Assembly (NCBI GenBank): GCA_019634615.1
Contig: JAHCAZ010000003.1
Span: 141,970 to 205,969 of the forward strand
Source of the DNA: Opitutaceae bacterium
Lineage (GTDB): Bacteria > Verrucomicrobiota > Verrucomicrobiia > Opitutales > Opitutaceae
Direction of reading: 5' to 3'
DNA length: 64,000 bases
The notes under the pieces are model-generated. The model ran no database searches, had not been told where the DNA came from, and saw only the letters and a list, made by a program, of their open reading frames with translations. Of the stretch, positions 52,808 through 60,024 are shown piece by piece. Each line of letters starts with the position of its first letter. Within the stretch, counting starts at the first letter, position 1. The position numbers and the translations under genes are program-made.

Positions 52808-53401
52808 CTACGGGGTGCGATTCCGATGCAATTGCCCGACTATCTCCGTCAATTGTTCACGTATGATCCGCGCCGGTTCGGAAGTGATGATCTCGTTTCC
52901 GTCGATCGCGCGGACCACGACGTTCAGAACCAGCCGGGAATTCTCAATCAAGTCTCGCAGGTCGTTCCACTTGCTCGAGGTCTTCCCATAGGTTTCCTCG
53001 AAGGTCAGCTTGCGGTTCTTGTGGATGTGATAGTTGGATCGGAGCAACGTGATGTCCCGGGCGATCTTTTCCGAACTGGCGAGGATCGCGCGCATTTGAT
53101 ACAGTTCCTCACTCCAGTCCTGAGAAGGGTCACTGGCGAGTAGGTCCATGAAATGGTGTACGTTCACGGTGTGCACGTTTGTCTCGTAGAACTTGGAGAG
53201 CGAAACCACGGTGGCCGTCCAGGTGACGGAGCTGCAACTGGACCACCAGAAATTCCATTCGCTCAAAACGTCGTCGAAGCGGGTGACCGTTTCGTGGGCT
53301 GCGAAAAACCAATGGTGTTCAAACTCGACTGCCGCGTGCAGGACGAATTGCTCCAGGTCGAGCAAGACCGGTTCGGCTGCTTTCGGGAGTTTCTTCGGCA
53401 C
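52808..53401 (-). CDS. AbiU2-like HEPN protein (197 aa)
   Basis: Size and layout recall the AbiU2 group of HEPN proteins. SVTWTATVVSLSKFYETN (about 57-74) matches the conserved S-L-x-K-F-Y/F-D segment, and LLRSNYHIHKNRKLTF has Arg121 and His127 in R-x5-H spacing where AbiU2 proteins usually have an R-D-K-x-x-A-H-x-D motif. The family is linked to abortive phage infection, though mechanisms are poorly known. It is the first gene of a two-gene minus-strand unit and stands head-to-head, 30 bp apart, with a small HEPN-type gene on the plus strand. The start is the ATG encoding MPKKLPKAAE. Confidence 0.62.
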   Translation of the reverse strand: MPKKLPKAAEPVLLDLEQFVLHAAVEFEHHWFFAAHETVTRFDDVLSEWNFWWSSCSSVTWTATVVSLSKFYETNVHTVNVHHFMDLLASDPSQDWSEELYQMRAILASSEKIARDITLLRSNYHIHKNRKLTFEETYGKTSSKWNDLRDLIENSRLVLNVVVRAIDGNEIITSEPARIIREQLTEIVGQLHRNRTP

Positions 53402-53431
53402 GTCCGGAAACCTGTCGTGGCGTTAAGCGGG

Positions 53432-53713
53432 ATGCAATCTTCGGCCAAGCTGGTAGTTTGGGTTCGGCATCCGTGGTGCAGTTTATATCATTACTCTCAG
53501 ATGCTTGATCTCCATCTTTTGGCCTTCGCGCCCGACCACGCCAAGCCCGATCCGACCATGCTCGCGACCCACAACCGCGCTCGCAAGCTCCGGAATGAAT
53601 TCATGCACGAGGGGACTTTTACCTCAGAACGGGCGACGATCGAGGAATCTATTACAACGTCCGAGACCTTCCTCCGGTATCTCAGGCAACTGAGGCAACT
53701 GAAGAGCGAATAG
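53432..53713 (+). CDS. Small HEPN-like protein, possibly N-terminally truncated (93 aa)
   Basis: ARKLRNEFMHEG carries Arg54-Asn-x3-His59, a textbook HEPN-type R-x4-H. The chain is shorter than a usual HEPN domain (~110-130 aa). The open frame extends upstream, but that part is antisense to the AbiU2-like gene and looks non-coding. ATG 53432 is used; ATG 53501 (70 aa) is an alternative, since TTTATATCATT just before it could be a -10 region. The next gene starts 2 bp after the stop, so the two form an operon. Confidence 0.5.
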   Translation: MQSSAKLVVWVRHPWCSLYHYSQMLDLHLLAFAPDHAKPDPTMLATHNRARKLRNEFMHEGTFTSERATIEESITTSETFLRYLRQLRQLKSE

Positions 53714-53715
53714 CC

Positions 53716-54891
53716 ATGGAACATCGTCCCCTCCAGTCCCTCGTCATCCGTCGGACCGACCGCTACACCACGGAAAATCCGGTGGACTTGGGATTTCTCT
53801 GCGAGGCCATGTTGTTCTACGGCCATGTCCTGGTCGTCGCCGATCCCGTCGTTATCAAGCAGCTCATTCGAAAGGTGGGCATCGATACGCTCCTGGCCCT
53901 CATTTCCTCCGGCTTCCTCAAGGTCCATTTCTGCCCCAAGCAGCTCGGGCTGATGAATGGCGGGCAAAAGAAGCTTAACCACTACTCGCCCCTGCGCTTC
54001 GCCTTCGTGAAGCAGCCAATCGAGATTTTCCAAGAAGTCATCTTCGAATCAGTCCCGAAGGAAGGCCGCAGCCGCCGGCTCGCCCAACGTTTAGCTACCG
54101 CACTGCCGACCACCGACTACTCCCTCTCGGTTGAACCTGCGTTCCGCTCCGCCATCCAGGACCGCACCTACCTCAAGCGTGCCTTCCTTGAACTCCTCCG
54201 CTACAACCTGCGCACTGAATCCCCGCCTGACTTCGATTTCGATTTGAGTATGGAGGGGGACGACATCGTCTTCCGTTCCACGCTCGACTACACGCGCTTG
54301 AACGAGACGTTCCAAAAAATCCTGCCTGGGCATTCCCTTACGGATTCCCTGCTGCTCTGCGATTTGATGGAAATTCAAGCCGACATCCGTTTCGCCGCGG
54401 AATACGCCTCCGAAATCGCCACCGATCCCCGCAACCAGCTCCTCCATCGCCTCGAAGAGGACCGAGCCTTGGCCCAGTTTAACCGCAGCCAATCCGAACT
54501 CGAACGCTTCCACGAAACCGTTTTTCCTGACTCACGCGACATCCGCACCGCAATCAATTCCGGAGCGAGAACCATCGATGAATTCCTCCCACTCCTGGAA
54601 AAAGCCGCCCGCTTCCGTTCCTGGCTCAAGGAGCGCCCGGATGATGTGCCCCTGATTGCTGATTATTTCCGAGCGGCGACCGAGGAAACGTGGATTTCGC
54701 GACTGCCCGCCAAGACGGTTCGCTGGGCGGTCTTCGTGGCGGCGGGGGAGGCAGTCGCTCCAGGAGGATGGATGGCGGGAGCGGCGCTTTCCGCCGCCGA
54801 CACGTTCTTCCTCGATCGTTTCTTGAAACGCTGGTCGCCGAATCAATTCATCAACGGCGAATACAAGCGGTTCCTCAGCGATCAGGGCTAA
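53716..54891 (+). CDS. Unknown 391-aa protein paired with a small HEPN-like gene
   Basis: No family recognised. The N-terminal ~75 residues look like a compact alpha/beta domain (DLGFLCEAMLFYGHVLVVAD, 20 residues, then VVIKQLIRKVG). The middle (about 100-270) is helical, and the last ~55 residues have a hydrophobic stretch (TVRWAVFVAAGEAVAPGGWM then AGAALSAADTFFLD) followed by WSPNQFINGEYKRFL. That could be a membrane-associated or pore-like segment, or simply a buried helical hairpin. Its spacing of 2 bp behind the small HEPN-like gene implies a stoichiometric partner, for example an antitoxin or sensor. It is the last gene before the right-hand F repeat. Confidence 0.6.
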   Translation: MEHRPLQSLVIRRTDRYTTENPVDLGFLCEAMLFYGHVLVVADPVVIKQLIRKVGIDTLLALISSGFLKVHFCPKQLGLMNGGQKKLNHYSPLRFAFVKQPIEIFQEVIFESVPKEGRSRRLAQRLATALPTTDYSLSVEPAFRSAIQDRTYLKRAFLELLRYNLRTESPPDFDFDLSMEGDDIVFRSTLDYTRLNETFQKILPGHSLTDSLLLCDLMEIQADIRFAAEYASEIATDPRNQLLHRLEEDRALAQFNRSQSELERFHETVFPDSRDIRTAINSGARTIDEFLPLLEKAARFRSWLKERPDDVPLIADYFRAATEETWISRLPAKTVRWAVFVAAGEAVAPGGWMAGAALSAADTFFLDRFLKRWSPNQFINGEYKRFLSDQG

Positions 54892-54897
54892 TCCTTG

Positions 54898-54924
54898 AGG
54901 GTCAGGCTTTGGGGTTCGGGCCTC
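54898..54924 (+). repeat. Island-end repeat F, right copy
   Basis: AGGGTCAGGCTTTGGGGTT followed by CGGGCCT, the inverted counterpart of 48261-48290. It begins 6 bp after the stop of the 391-aa gene. The 12-bp palindrome GCCCGATCGGGC occurs again at 54962-54973, as it does near family E copy 2. Confidence 0.75.
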
Positions 54925-54954
54925 TTCGAGTCCGAGCATTGGTCGCGCGTTCGC

Positions 54955-55476
54955 TCAAGCCGCCCGATCGGGCAGAGGCGCAGCAGGGGCGGGGCCGAGG
55001 TGCTGGCTCAGGCGGGATGAGGCCAGTTGGGTCACGATGACGGAGAAGGTGAAGAAGTAGAGCCCGAGGCCGATTTGGATGCGGGCGAGGCCGGCGGCCT
55101 TGATGGTCACGATCAGGATCGCGACGACGAAGACGTCCAGCATGGACCACTTGCCCAGGGACGAGACGCGCTGATGCAACCGCCGCACCCGGGCGAGATC
55201 CTTGTCGTGCTCGAGCCAGATGATGCCGAGCAGGCCCAGCTTCACGCACGGGAACACCAGGGTGAAGAGGGTCAGCACGGCGAACAGGAAGTACTCGCCC
55301 TCCTGCAACAGCGTGATGATGCCCCCGACCACCGACACCGACTCGGAGAACACCCAGAACTTCGAGACATGGAAGAACGGGAAGAATACGCCCGTGAAAA
55401 ACAGGCTGACCGCGAGTCCGAGCAGGATCGGAGCCATGAGGCCCTTGCGGTTGGCGTTGTTCCGGGGGGTGGCCAT
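54955..55476 (-). CDS. PqiA-family inner-membrane protein (173 aa)
   Basis: Paraquat-inducible protein A-like. Four hydrophobic segments are visible, at about residues 15-36, 60-85, 108-135 and 138-155. The family signature GKWSMLDVFVVAILIVTIK (19 residues) sits at about 106-124, and a short EHDKDL loop precedes it. PqiA-type proteins work with MCE proteins in lipid transport across the envelope, but no MCE or PqiC gene is nearby, so this is a single-domain orphan. The composition returns to host type. The last codons (PLPDRAA) include the GCCCGATCGGGC palindrome shared with the island, so its 3' end touches the island border. Confidence 0.85.
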   Translation of the reverse strand: MATPRNNANRKGLMAPILLGLAVSLFFTGVFFPFFHVSKFWVFSESVSVVGGIITLLQEGEYFLFAVLTLFTLVFPCVKLGLLGIIWLEHDKDLARVRRLHQRVSSLGKWSMLDVFVVAILIVTIKAAGLARIQIGLGLYFFTFSVIVTQLASSRLSQHLGPAPAAPLPDRAA

Positions 55477-55528
55477 CCGACCAAACAGGACGAAGGCCGC
55501 GTGGCTGACAAGGCAATCGGCGAGGGAG

Positions 55529-55704
55529 AACCGCGAAGGAAGCGAAGGGACGCGAAGAGATCCCGTCCGTAGCTACGAGCGTGAGCGAGTGGATGGATTG
55601 GCAGATCGCAGCTGAGAGATCGGAGTTCGAATCCTCCACTCGCTCACGCTCGTGGCTACCCCGCCTGCTCCGCCTTTCTGCGCCTCTTCGCGTACCTCGC
55701 GGTT
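55529..55704. repeat. Nested repeat: family A copy 4 containing family B copy 3
   Basis: Outer arms AACCGCGAAGGAAGCGAAGG and CTTCGCGTACCTCGCGGTT enclose a full family B palindrome (arms at 55569-55592 and 55636-55659). It fills the 339-bp gap before the toxin gene together with 55705-55815, where nothing else is seen. The sequence after the right arm, CAACTGCATGG, recurs after copy 5. Confidence 0.88.
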
Positions 55705-55815
55705 CAACTGCATGGTTTCGGCCTATTGAAGATTGCTTCCGCCGACCGCTGGGCTTGCGCAACAGGGAATGCTTGTCCGCGAGTGCAGCGAGATGGAATC
55801 GCAGCGCCCAAGTGC

Positions 55816-56382
55816 CTAGATCAGGCCATCCATCTGCCGGAGAAAAGCGACCGTTTGCGGTAGTTGCTGGCCCGCGAGGATGGCCAAGTATTCTTCCGTG
55901 GTCTTTGGCGGGTTTTTCAGTCGAGCGCGGCAGCGCTGGGCGGAGAGCGTGACTGCTTCCGGCGCGAGGTCGGTGAGGTGATAGATGAATTCGTCGGGAT
56001 GCTGGGCTTCGAGACCGTAGGCCTTGAGCACCGCGGCGGGGAAGTCGCCCAGATTGTAGGTCACGATCACGTCGGCGCGGGCGTGAATTGCAGCGGCCAG
56101 GACGTGGCGGTCATCGGGATCGGGCAAGGTCAGGCCCGCGATCAGCGGTTCGTAGCCGTCAACGAGGCAGTCCCGCACGTGCAGATCCATCAACTCGCGC
56201 GTGCGCTGGAGTTGGGCGACGGTCAGGTCCGGGCGTTGCTGGAGCACGTTGCGGATCCACTCATCATGGATGGCGTCGGTCCACTTGGCCCGGAAGCGAT
56301 CGGTCAGCGCCAACTGCAGCAACAGGTCCCGCAGCGGCGCGGGGTAAAGGACACAGGCATCGTAGAGGGCCGTGAACGCCAT
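55816..56382 (-). CDS. PIN-domain toxin (188 aa)
   Basis: Probable ribonuclease of a toxin-antitoxin pair. PIN-fold acidic residues are visible as Asp8 (ALYDACVLYP), Glu41 (HDEWIRN), Asp90/Asp91 (LPDPDDRHVLAAA) and Asp113 (YNLGDFP). The family usually cleaves tRNA, rRNA or mRNA with Mg2+. It is longer than classical VapC (~130 aa) because of a C-terminal helical tail (about 130-188). It follows the HTH-type antitoxin gene by 12 bp in the same direction. ATG start with a weak Shine-Dalgarno; coupling to the antitoxin is likely. Confidence 0.87.
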   Translation of the reverse strand: MAFTALYDACVLYPAPLRDLLLQLALTDRFRAKWTDAIHDEWIRNVLQQRPDLTVAQLQRTRELMDLHVRDCLVDGYEPLIAGLTLPDPDDRHVLAAAIHARADVIVTYNLGDFPAAVLKAYGLEAQHPDEFIYHLTDLAPEAVTLSAQRCRARLKNPPKTTEEYLAILAGQQLPQTVAFLRQMDGLI

Positions 56383-56394
56383 GCAGCAACAGGT

Positions 56395-56862
56395 TCAATA
56401 ACCTTGGTTGAGCTCCTGCGCCTGCTTGGTCAGTTCATCCAGCACTGCGGAACGCTTGGCGTCGATGGATTGCTTGTAGTCCATCAGATCCTTGAACAAC
56501 ACCCGGCGATGGGTGCCGACTTTGCGAAACGGGATTTTCTTCTGGTCGAGCAGGCCGACAAGGAAGGGGCGGGAAACCTGGAGCAGGTCCGCCGCTTGCT
56601 GGGTGGTCAATTCGGCATGGACCGGGATCAGGGTGACGGCATTTCCGCGGGCCATTTCGGCCAATAAATCGACCAGCAGCTTGAGCGCCGCTTTGGGCAG
56701 CAGGACGTTTTCGACCGTCGTACCTTTTTCGATGACGCTCACGTGGGCCTCGGAAAGCGTGCGCAGATGACCCACCAGCGAACGGCTCGATTTCTCCGCC
56801 AATTCGCGATCGTTTTCATCCGGAAGGACCGGTTCGTAGATTCGGGAGGCAATGGCAGTCAT
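56395..56862 (-). CDS. Excisionase-type HTH antitoxin (155 aa)
   Basis: Partner of the PIN toxin. Residues about 84-130 form a MerR/excisionase-like helix-turn-helix: ELTTQQAADLLQVSRPFLVG then KIPFRKVGTHRRVLFKDL. The N-terminal ~80 residues are an unrecognised dimerisation region and the C-terminal tail (KRSAVLDELTKQAQELNQG) is charged and may bind the toxin. Such antitoxins normally repress their own promoter; direct repeats AATCGAAAC and AATCGAAAT just upstream (56888-56905) are candidate operator half-sites. Composition is slightly more AT-rich than its surroundings. Confidence 0.85.
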   Translation of the reverse strand: MTAIASRIYEPVLPDENDRELAEKSSRSLVGHLRTLSEAHVSVIEKGTTVENVLLPKAALKLLVDLLAEMARGNAVTLIPVHAELTTQQAADLLQVSRPFLVGLLDQKKIPFRKVGTHRRVLFKDLMDYKQSIDAKRSAVLDELTKQAQELNQGY

Positions 56863-56883
56863 GTGAGTAGGAGGGCTTTATGG

Positions 56884-56913
56884 ATATAATCGAAACAATC
56901 GAAATAAACGCAA
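56884..56913 (-). promoter_or_regulatory. Probable promoter of the toxin-antitoxin operon
   Basis: On the minus strand TTGCGT (56913-56908) and TTATAT (56889-56884) stand 18 bp apart, a fair sigma-70 pair, about 22 bp before the antitoxin ATG. The tandem AATCGAAA repeats lie between and over the hexamers, where a repressor would block polymerase. Confidence 0.55.
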
Positions 56914-56975
56914 TAAACGGCGAAAATCAATGAAAGAGATTGTTAGGAGCTACCAGCCGAAATGATGCAGTGGGA

Positions 56976-57179
56976 AACCGCGAAGGACGCGAAGGGACGC
57001 GAAGAGACCAAATCCGTAGCTACGAGCGTGAGCGAGTGGATGGATTGGCAGATCGCCGTCGGGAGATCGGAGTACGAGAACACCACTCGCTCACGCTCGT
57101 GGCTACCCTGCCTGCTCCGCCCTTCGGCGCCTCCCGATTCGGATCGAAATCTTCGCGTCCCTCAGCGTCCTTCGCGGTT
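56976..57179. repeat. Nested repeat: family A copy 5 containing family B copy 4
   Basis: Arms AACCGCGAAGGACGCGAAGG and TCAGCGTCCTTCGCGGTT enclose a family B palindrome (57016-57039 and 57083-57106). The inside and flanks are close to those of the copy at 55529, so the toxin-antitoxin operon has the same nested element on each side. Confidence 0.88.
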
Positions 57180-57315
57180 CAACTGCATGGTTCCGGCCTG
57201 AGGATTAGCGGTTTTGGCAGCCCGGTTGGACCAGTCCTTAGGTCTTCCGTAATCCCATGGAGCTGTTCCGTTTCGACTCGCGTCCACTCGGGGGGCGGCG
57301 TTTAAGCGACCACTC

Positions 57316-58269
57316 ATGGTCTTGTTACTGGCGGTCGATTCCGGGGGCTCGAAGTGCGAAGCGATCTGCGTCGACACGTCGGGGAACCTGCTGGGGCGGG
57401 CGCATCGTGATTTTCGGACCGTGACCGGGGCCCGCTTCATCGGCGGGCTGGGGCGGTCCGAGCGGTTGGTGACCGAGACCATTCGAGCCGCGTTGCCGGG
57501 TACCCTGGATGCGGCCGAACTGCACGTCTGCGGGCCGTTGCCCAACGCCTTGGTGCCGGAGCTCGGCCAGGTGAAGAGCATCGCGCAGCATGTCGTCACG
57601 GAGAAGGATGGTCCGCTGGCCTTGGCCGGCGCGCGGGCGGGCATCGTGGTCCTGGCCGGGACCGGGGCGTTTGCCTACGGCCGGCGCGCCGACGGACAGG
57701 AGATTCTTTTCGACGGCATCGGTCCCCTTTACGGCGACTACGGCAGTGGGTTTCAGATCGGGCTCGCCGGGATCCGCGCCGCGGGTCGCTCGTCGTGGAG
57801 CCGTCGGTACGAGACGGCCTTGGCCGGTCCGATCTTGGAGGCCTGCCGCGAGCAATCCGGCATGGGGAGCGAGTTCAACATGGTTTCATACATGTGCGAC
57901 ATCCGGGACCGGTCGGAAATCGCCGCGCTGGCCCGGATCGTGGATCAGGTCGCCAATGCCGGGGACCCCATCGCCACGGCGATCATCCGGAGCTCCGCGG
58001 CCGACATGGCGGAGACCGTGCGCTGCGTGGTGGATCACCTGGGCGTCGCCGGGGAGAAACTGCCGATGATCGGCACGGGCAGCGTGGCCACGCATTCGCG
58101 GCTGTATTGGTCGACGTTGGCGGAGGCCGTGCGGGCCTTCGCTCCGGGCCTCACCCCGACCTTGCCCAAGGTCCCGGCCGTCTTTGGCCTGTGTCTGGCG
58201 CTGGCCGATCAGGTTGGAGTGGCGTCCCCGGAATTCCGGGCCACCCTGCTGGCGAAGGCCCAGGGCTGA
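57316..58269 (+). CDS. BadF/BadG/BcrA-type ATPase, N-acetylglucosamine-kinase-like (317 aa)
   Basis: Sugar kinase of the ASKHA superfamily. Phosphate-1 motif LLAVDSGGSKCEA opens the chain, VLAGTGAFAYG is the second phosphate/adenosine-side motif, and LYGDYGSGFQIGLAGIRA corresponds to the GDEGSG segment of N-acetylglucosamine kinases. Length matches that group. It probably phosphorylates an amino sugar in the cytoplasm. Two SIS-domain genes follow after 37 bp, which supports an amino-sugar phosphate route. The start ATG is followed at once by the kinase fold. Terminates without visible hairpin. Confidence 0.87.
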   Translation: MVLLLAVDSGGSKCEAICVDTSGNLLGRAHRDFRTVTGARFIGGLGRSERLVTETIRAALPGTLDAAELHVCGPLPNALVPELGQVKSIAQHVVTEKDGPLALAGARAGIVVLAGTGAFAYGRRADGQEILFDGIGPLYGDYGSGFQIGLAGIRAAGRSSWSRRYETALAGPILEACREQSGMGSEFNMVSYMCDIRDRSEIAALARIVDQVANAGDPIATAIIRSSAADMAETVRCVVDHLGVAGEKLPMIGTGSVATHSRLYWSTLAEAVRAFAPGLTPTLPKVPAVFGLCLALADQVGVASPEFRATLLAKAQG

Positions 58270-58306
58270 ATCCCTATCCGCTGACCGGCCGCAACGAATC
58301 TCCCCC

Positions 58307-59035
58307 ATGTATCTGCAATCCATCCGCAACCTGCTCACTCATCTGGAAACGACCCAATCGGGCGCGATCCGCGAAGCCGGCGCCATCGTGGCGAAGGCCC
58401 TGCTCGGCGACGGGGTCGTCTATTGCTACGAGATCGGGCACTCCAATCAGAACGACTTCCTCGACCGGGCCGGTGGCTTGGCGGCGGTCCGCCCGTTCAC
58501 CTTTTCCTTCACCGTGACGGACCCGGTTCCGGAATGCCGCAAGAACCGGCCGGGCGCCCGCGATGTGCCCCGCGACCTGGAAATGGTGCGCCTGGCCGTC
58601 ATGACCAGCAATCTGCGGGCGGGCGACGTGCTGCTGCTGGGCTCGGTCTCCGGGAAGAACCGGGTCCCGGTCGAGTTGGCCAAGACCTGCCGGGAGATCG
58701 GCGTGAAGGTGATCGCGTTCACCGCGATGGCCTACACGAGCAAAGTGGAATCGCTCCATCCCTCCGGGAAGCGGCTCTTTGAAATGGCGGATGTCGTGAT
58801 CGACGTGGGCGCGCCCTACGGCGACGCCGCGGTCAAGATCGAGGGCCTGGAGATCAACGTGCTGCCCGTCTCGGGCGCCGGGGCCATCATCGCCGGGTGG
58901 GCGGTTTGGGAAGCGGCCATCGAAAAGATGATCGCCGCCGGCAAACCGCCGACGGTTTTCCAAAGCATCAATCGGGCGGGAGGCCCGGAATTCTACAAGA
59001 AGATGAAGGAGCAATACGAGGCGCGGGGGTACTGA
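58307..59035 (+). CDS. SIS-domain protein, UPF0309-like (242 aa)
   Basis: Phosphosugar-binding SIS fold. VVYCYEIGHSNQNDFLDRAG holds the sugar-binding G-H-S, LLLGSVSGKNRVPVELA the phosphate loop with S-x-S-G, and VKVIAFTAMAYTSKVES the following strand. Pattern and length agree with UPF0309 proteins, which are often annotated as sugar isomerases or deaminases without proof. It is translated together with a paralogue that starts 3 bp after its stop, and both follow a sugar kinase gene. An isomerase, deaminase or phosphosugar sensor are all possible. The upstream frame is shadow; the ATG encoding MYLQSIRNLL is used. Confidence 0.85.
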   Translation: MYLQSIRNLLTHLETTQSGAIREAGAIVAKALLGDGVVYCYEIGHSNQNDFLDRAGGLAAVRPFTFSFTVTDPVPECRKNRPGARDVPRDLEMVRLAVMTSNLRAGDVLLLGSVSGKNRVPVELAKTCREIGVKVIAFTAMAYTSKVESLHPSGKRLFEMADVVIDVGAPYGDAAVKIEGLEINVLPVSGAGAIIAGWAVWEAAIEKMIAAGKPPTVFQSINRAGGPEFYKKMKEQYEARGY

Positions 59036-59038
59036 ACC

Positions 59039-59779
59039 ATGAAAGGTGAATCCTACTTCGATGCGGCCATCGCCGCCCTGACCCAGGTGCGCGCCACCCA
59101 GTCCGCCCCGATCAAGCAGGCCGCCCAATTGATGGCCGATGCCATCGTCGCGGGGCAGAGCCTCTTCAGTTTCGGGGCGAGCCACTCGTTCATCACGACG
59201 GAGGAATTGGTTTACCGCACCGGCGGGCTGATGCTGATCAACCCCATCTATCCCCACGGGATGAACTTGTTCGTCCGGCCGCTGACCGCCACCTCCGCGA
59301 CGGAGCGCGTGGTGGGCTTGGGCACGCAGATCCTGGAGTCATCGCCGGCCAAGCCGGGCGATGTCCTGCTCCTGACGTCGACCTCCGGGCGCAATGCCGT
59401 GATCATCGACATGGCGCTCACCGCCCGCAAAAAAGGCATCAAGGTGATCGGATTGACGGCCCTGGCCTACACCGCGGGCGTGTCCAGCCGCCACCCCTCC
59501 GGGAAGAAGCTCGCCGAGCTTTGTGATGTGGTCATCGACAACGGCGTGCCCTACGGCGACGCCGCGGTGGCGATCGAGGGGCTGGAGCAAAAGGTCGGCC
59601 CCTTGTCCACGGTCACCGGTTGCGCCATCGTGAACGAGCTGGTCGTGAGCGTGGTCAGAAACCTGATCGAGCGAGGCGTCGAGCCGCCGGTCTTCGTCAG
59701 CGCGAACGTCGACGGCGGCGACGAGCGCAACGCCCGCCTGCTGGCGGAAAATCGTCACCGCATCCACTACATGGATTGA
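59039..59779 (+). CDS. SIS-domain protein, UPF0309-like, paralogue of the preceding gene (246 aa)
   Basis: Same fold and motif order as its neighbour: LFSFGASHSFITTEELVYRTGG (read as LFSFGASHSF), LLLTSTSGRNAV and IKVIGLTALAYTAGVSS. The two align end to end with perhaps one third identity by eye, so the duplication is old. Here the sugar-binding loop reads GASHS rather than EIGHS, so the substrate may differ, or the pair may form a heterodimer. Cotranscribed with the kinase and the first paralogue. tRNA-Asp lies downstream on the opposite strand, with its terminator in between. Confidence 0.85.
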   Translation: MKGESYFDAAIAALTQVRATQSAPIKQAAQLMADAIVAGQSLFSFGASHSFITTEELVYRTGGLMLINPIYPHGMNLFVRPLTATSATERVVGLGTQILESSPAKPGDVLLLTSTSGRNAVIIDMALTARKKGIKVIGLTALAYTAGVSSRHPSGKKLAELCDVVIDNGVPYGDAAVAIEGLEQKVGPLSTVTGCAIVNELVVSVVRNLIERGVEPPVFVSANVDGGDERNARLLAENRHRIHYMD

Positions 59780-59855
59780 GGCAGCGGCAGGTCGGGCCCG
59801 GCATTGGCCGACACTCGGTCGACACCTGGGAATTGCGCGCTCCGGTCCGGTAAAC

Positions 59856-59888
59856 AAAAATCCCCTAACTCTTTAGGAGTCAGGGGAT
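59856..59888 (-). terminator. Rho-independent terminator of tRNA-Asp
   Basis: On the minus strand ATCCCCT and AGGGGAT pair, with a four-base inner stem above a mismatch, and TTTTT follows directly. It begins 4 bp after the tRNA 3' CCA. Confidence 0.88.
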
Positions 59889-59892
59889 AAAC

Positions 59893-59969
59893 TGGCGGGA
59901 TGGACGGGACTCGAACCCGCGACCTTCTGCGTGACAGGCAGACGCTCTAACCAGCTGAGCTACCACCCC
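59893..59969 (-). tRNA. tRNA-Asp (anticodon GTC)
   Basis: A complete 77-nt cloverleaf with encoded CCA. Acceptor GGGGTGG pairs with CCATCCC and the discriminator is G. The D arm is GCTC/GAGC, the anticodon stem TCTGC/GCAGA carries loop CTGTCAC, and the T arm is GCGGG-TTCGAGT-CCCGT. The GTC anticodon and G discriminator both fit aspartate. Confidence 0.97.
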
Positions 59970-60024
59970 GAGAACGGGAAAGAGGCGGAACGTAGAATCG
60001 CCGAAAGGCAAGTCAAGCGTGGTT

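Noticed and set aside
53153..53431. Upstream extension of the small HEPN-like gene to 186 residues
   Set aside because: That part is antisense to the AbiU2-like gene, which has better coding character, so the ATG at 53432 was used.
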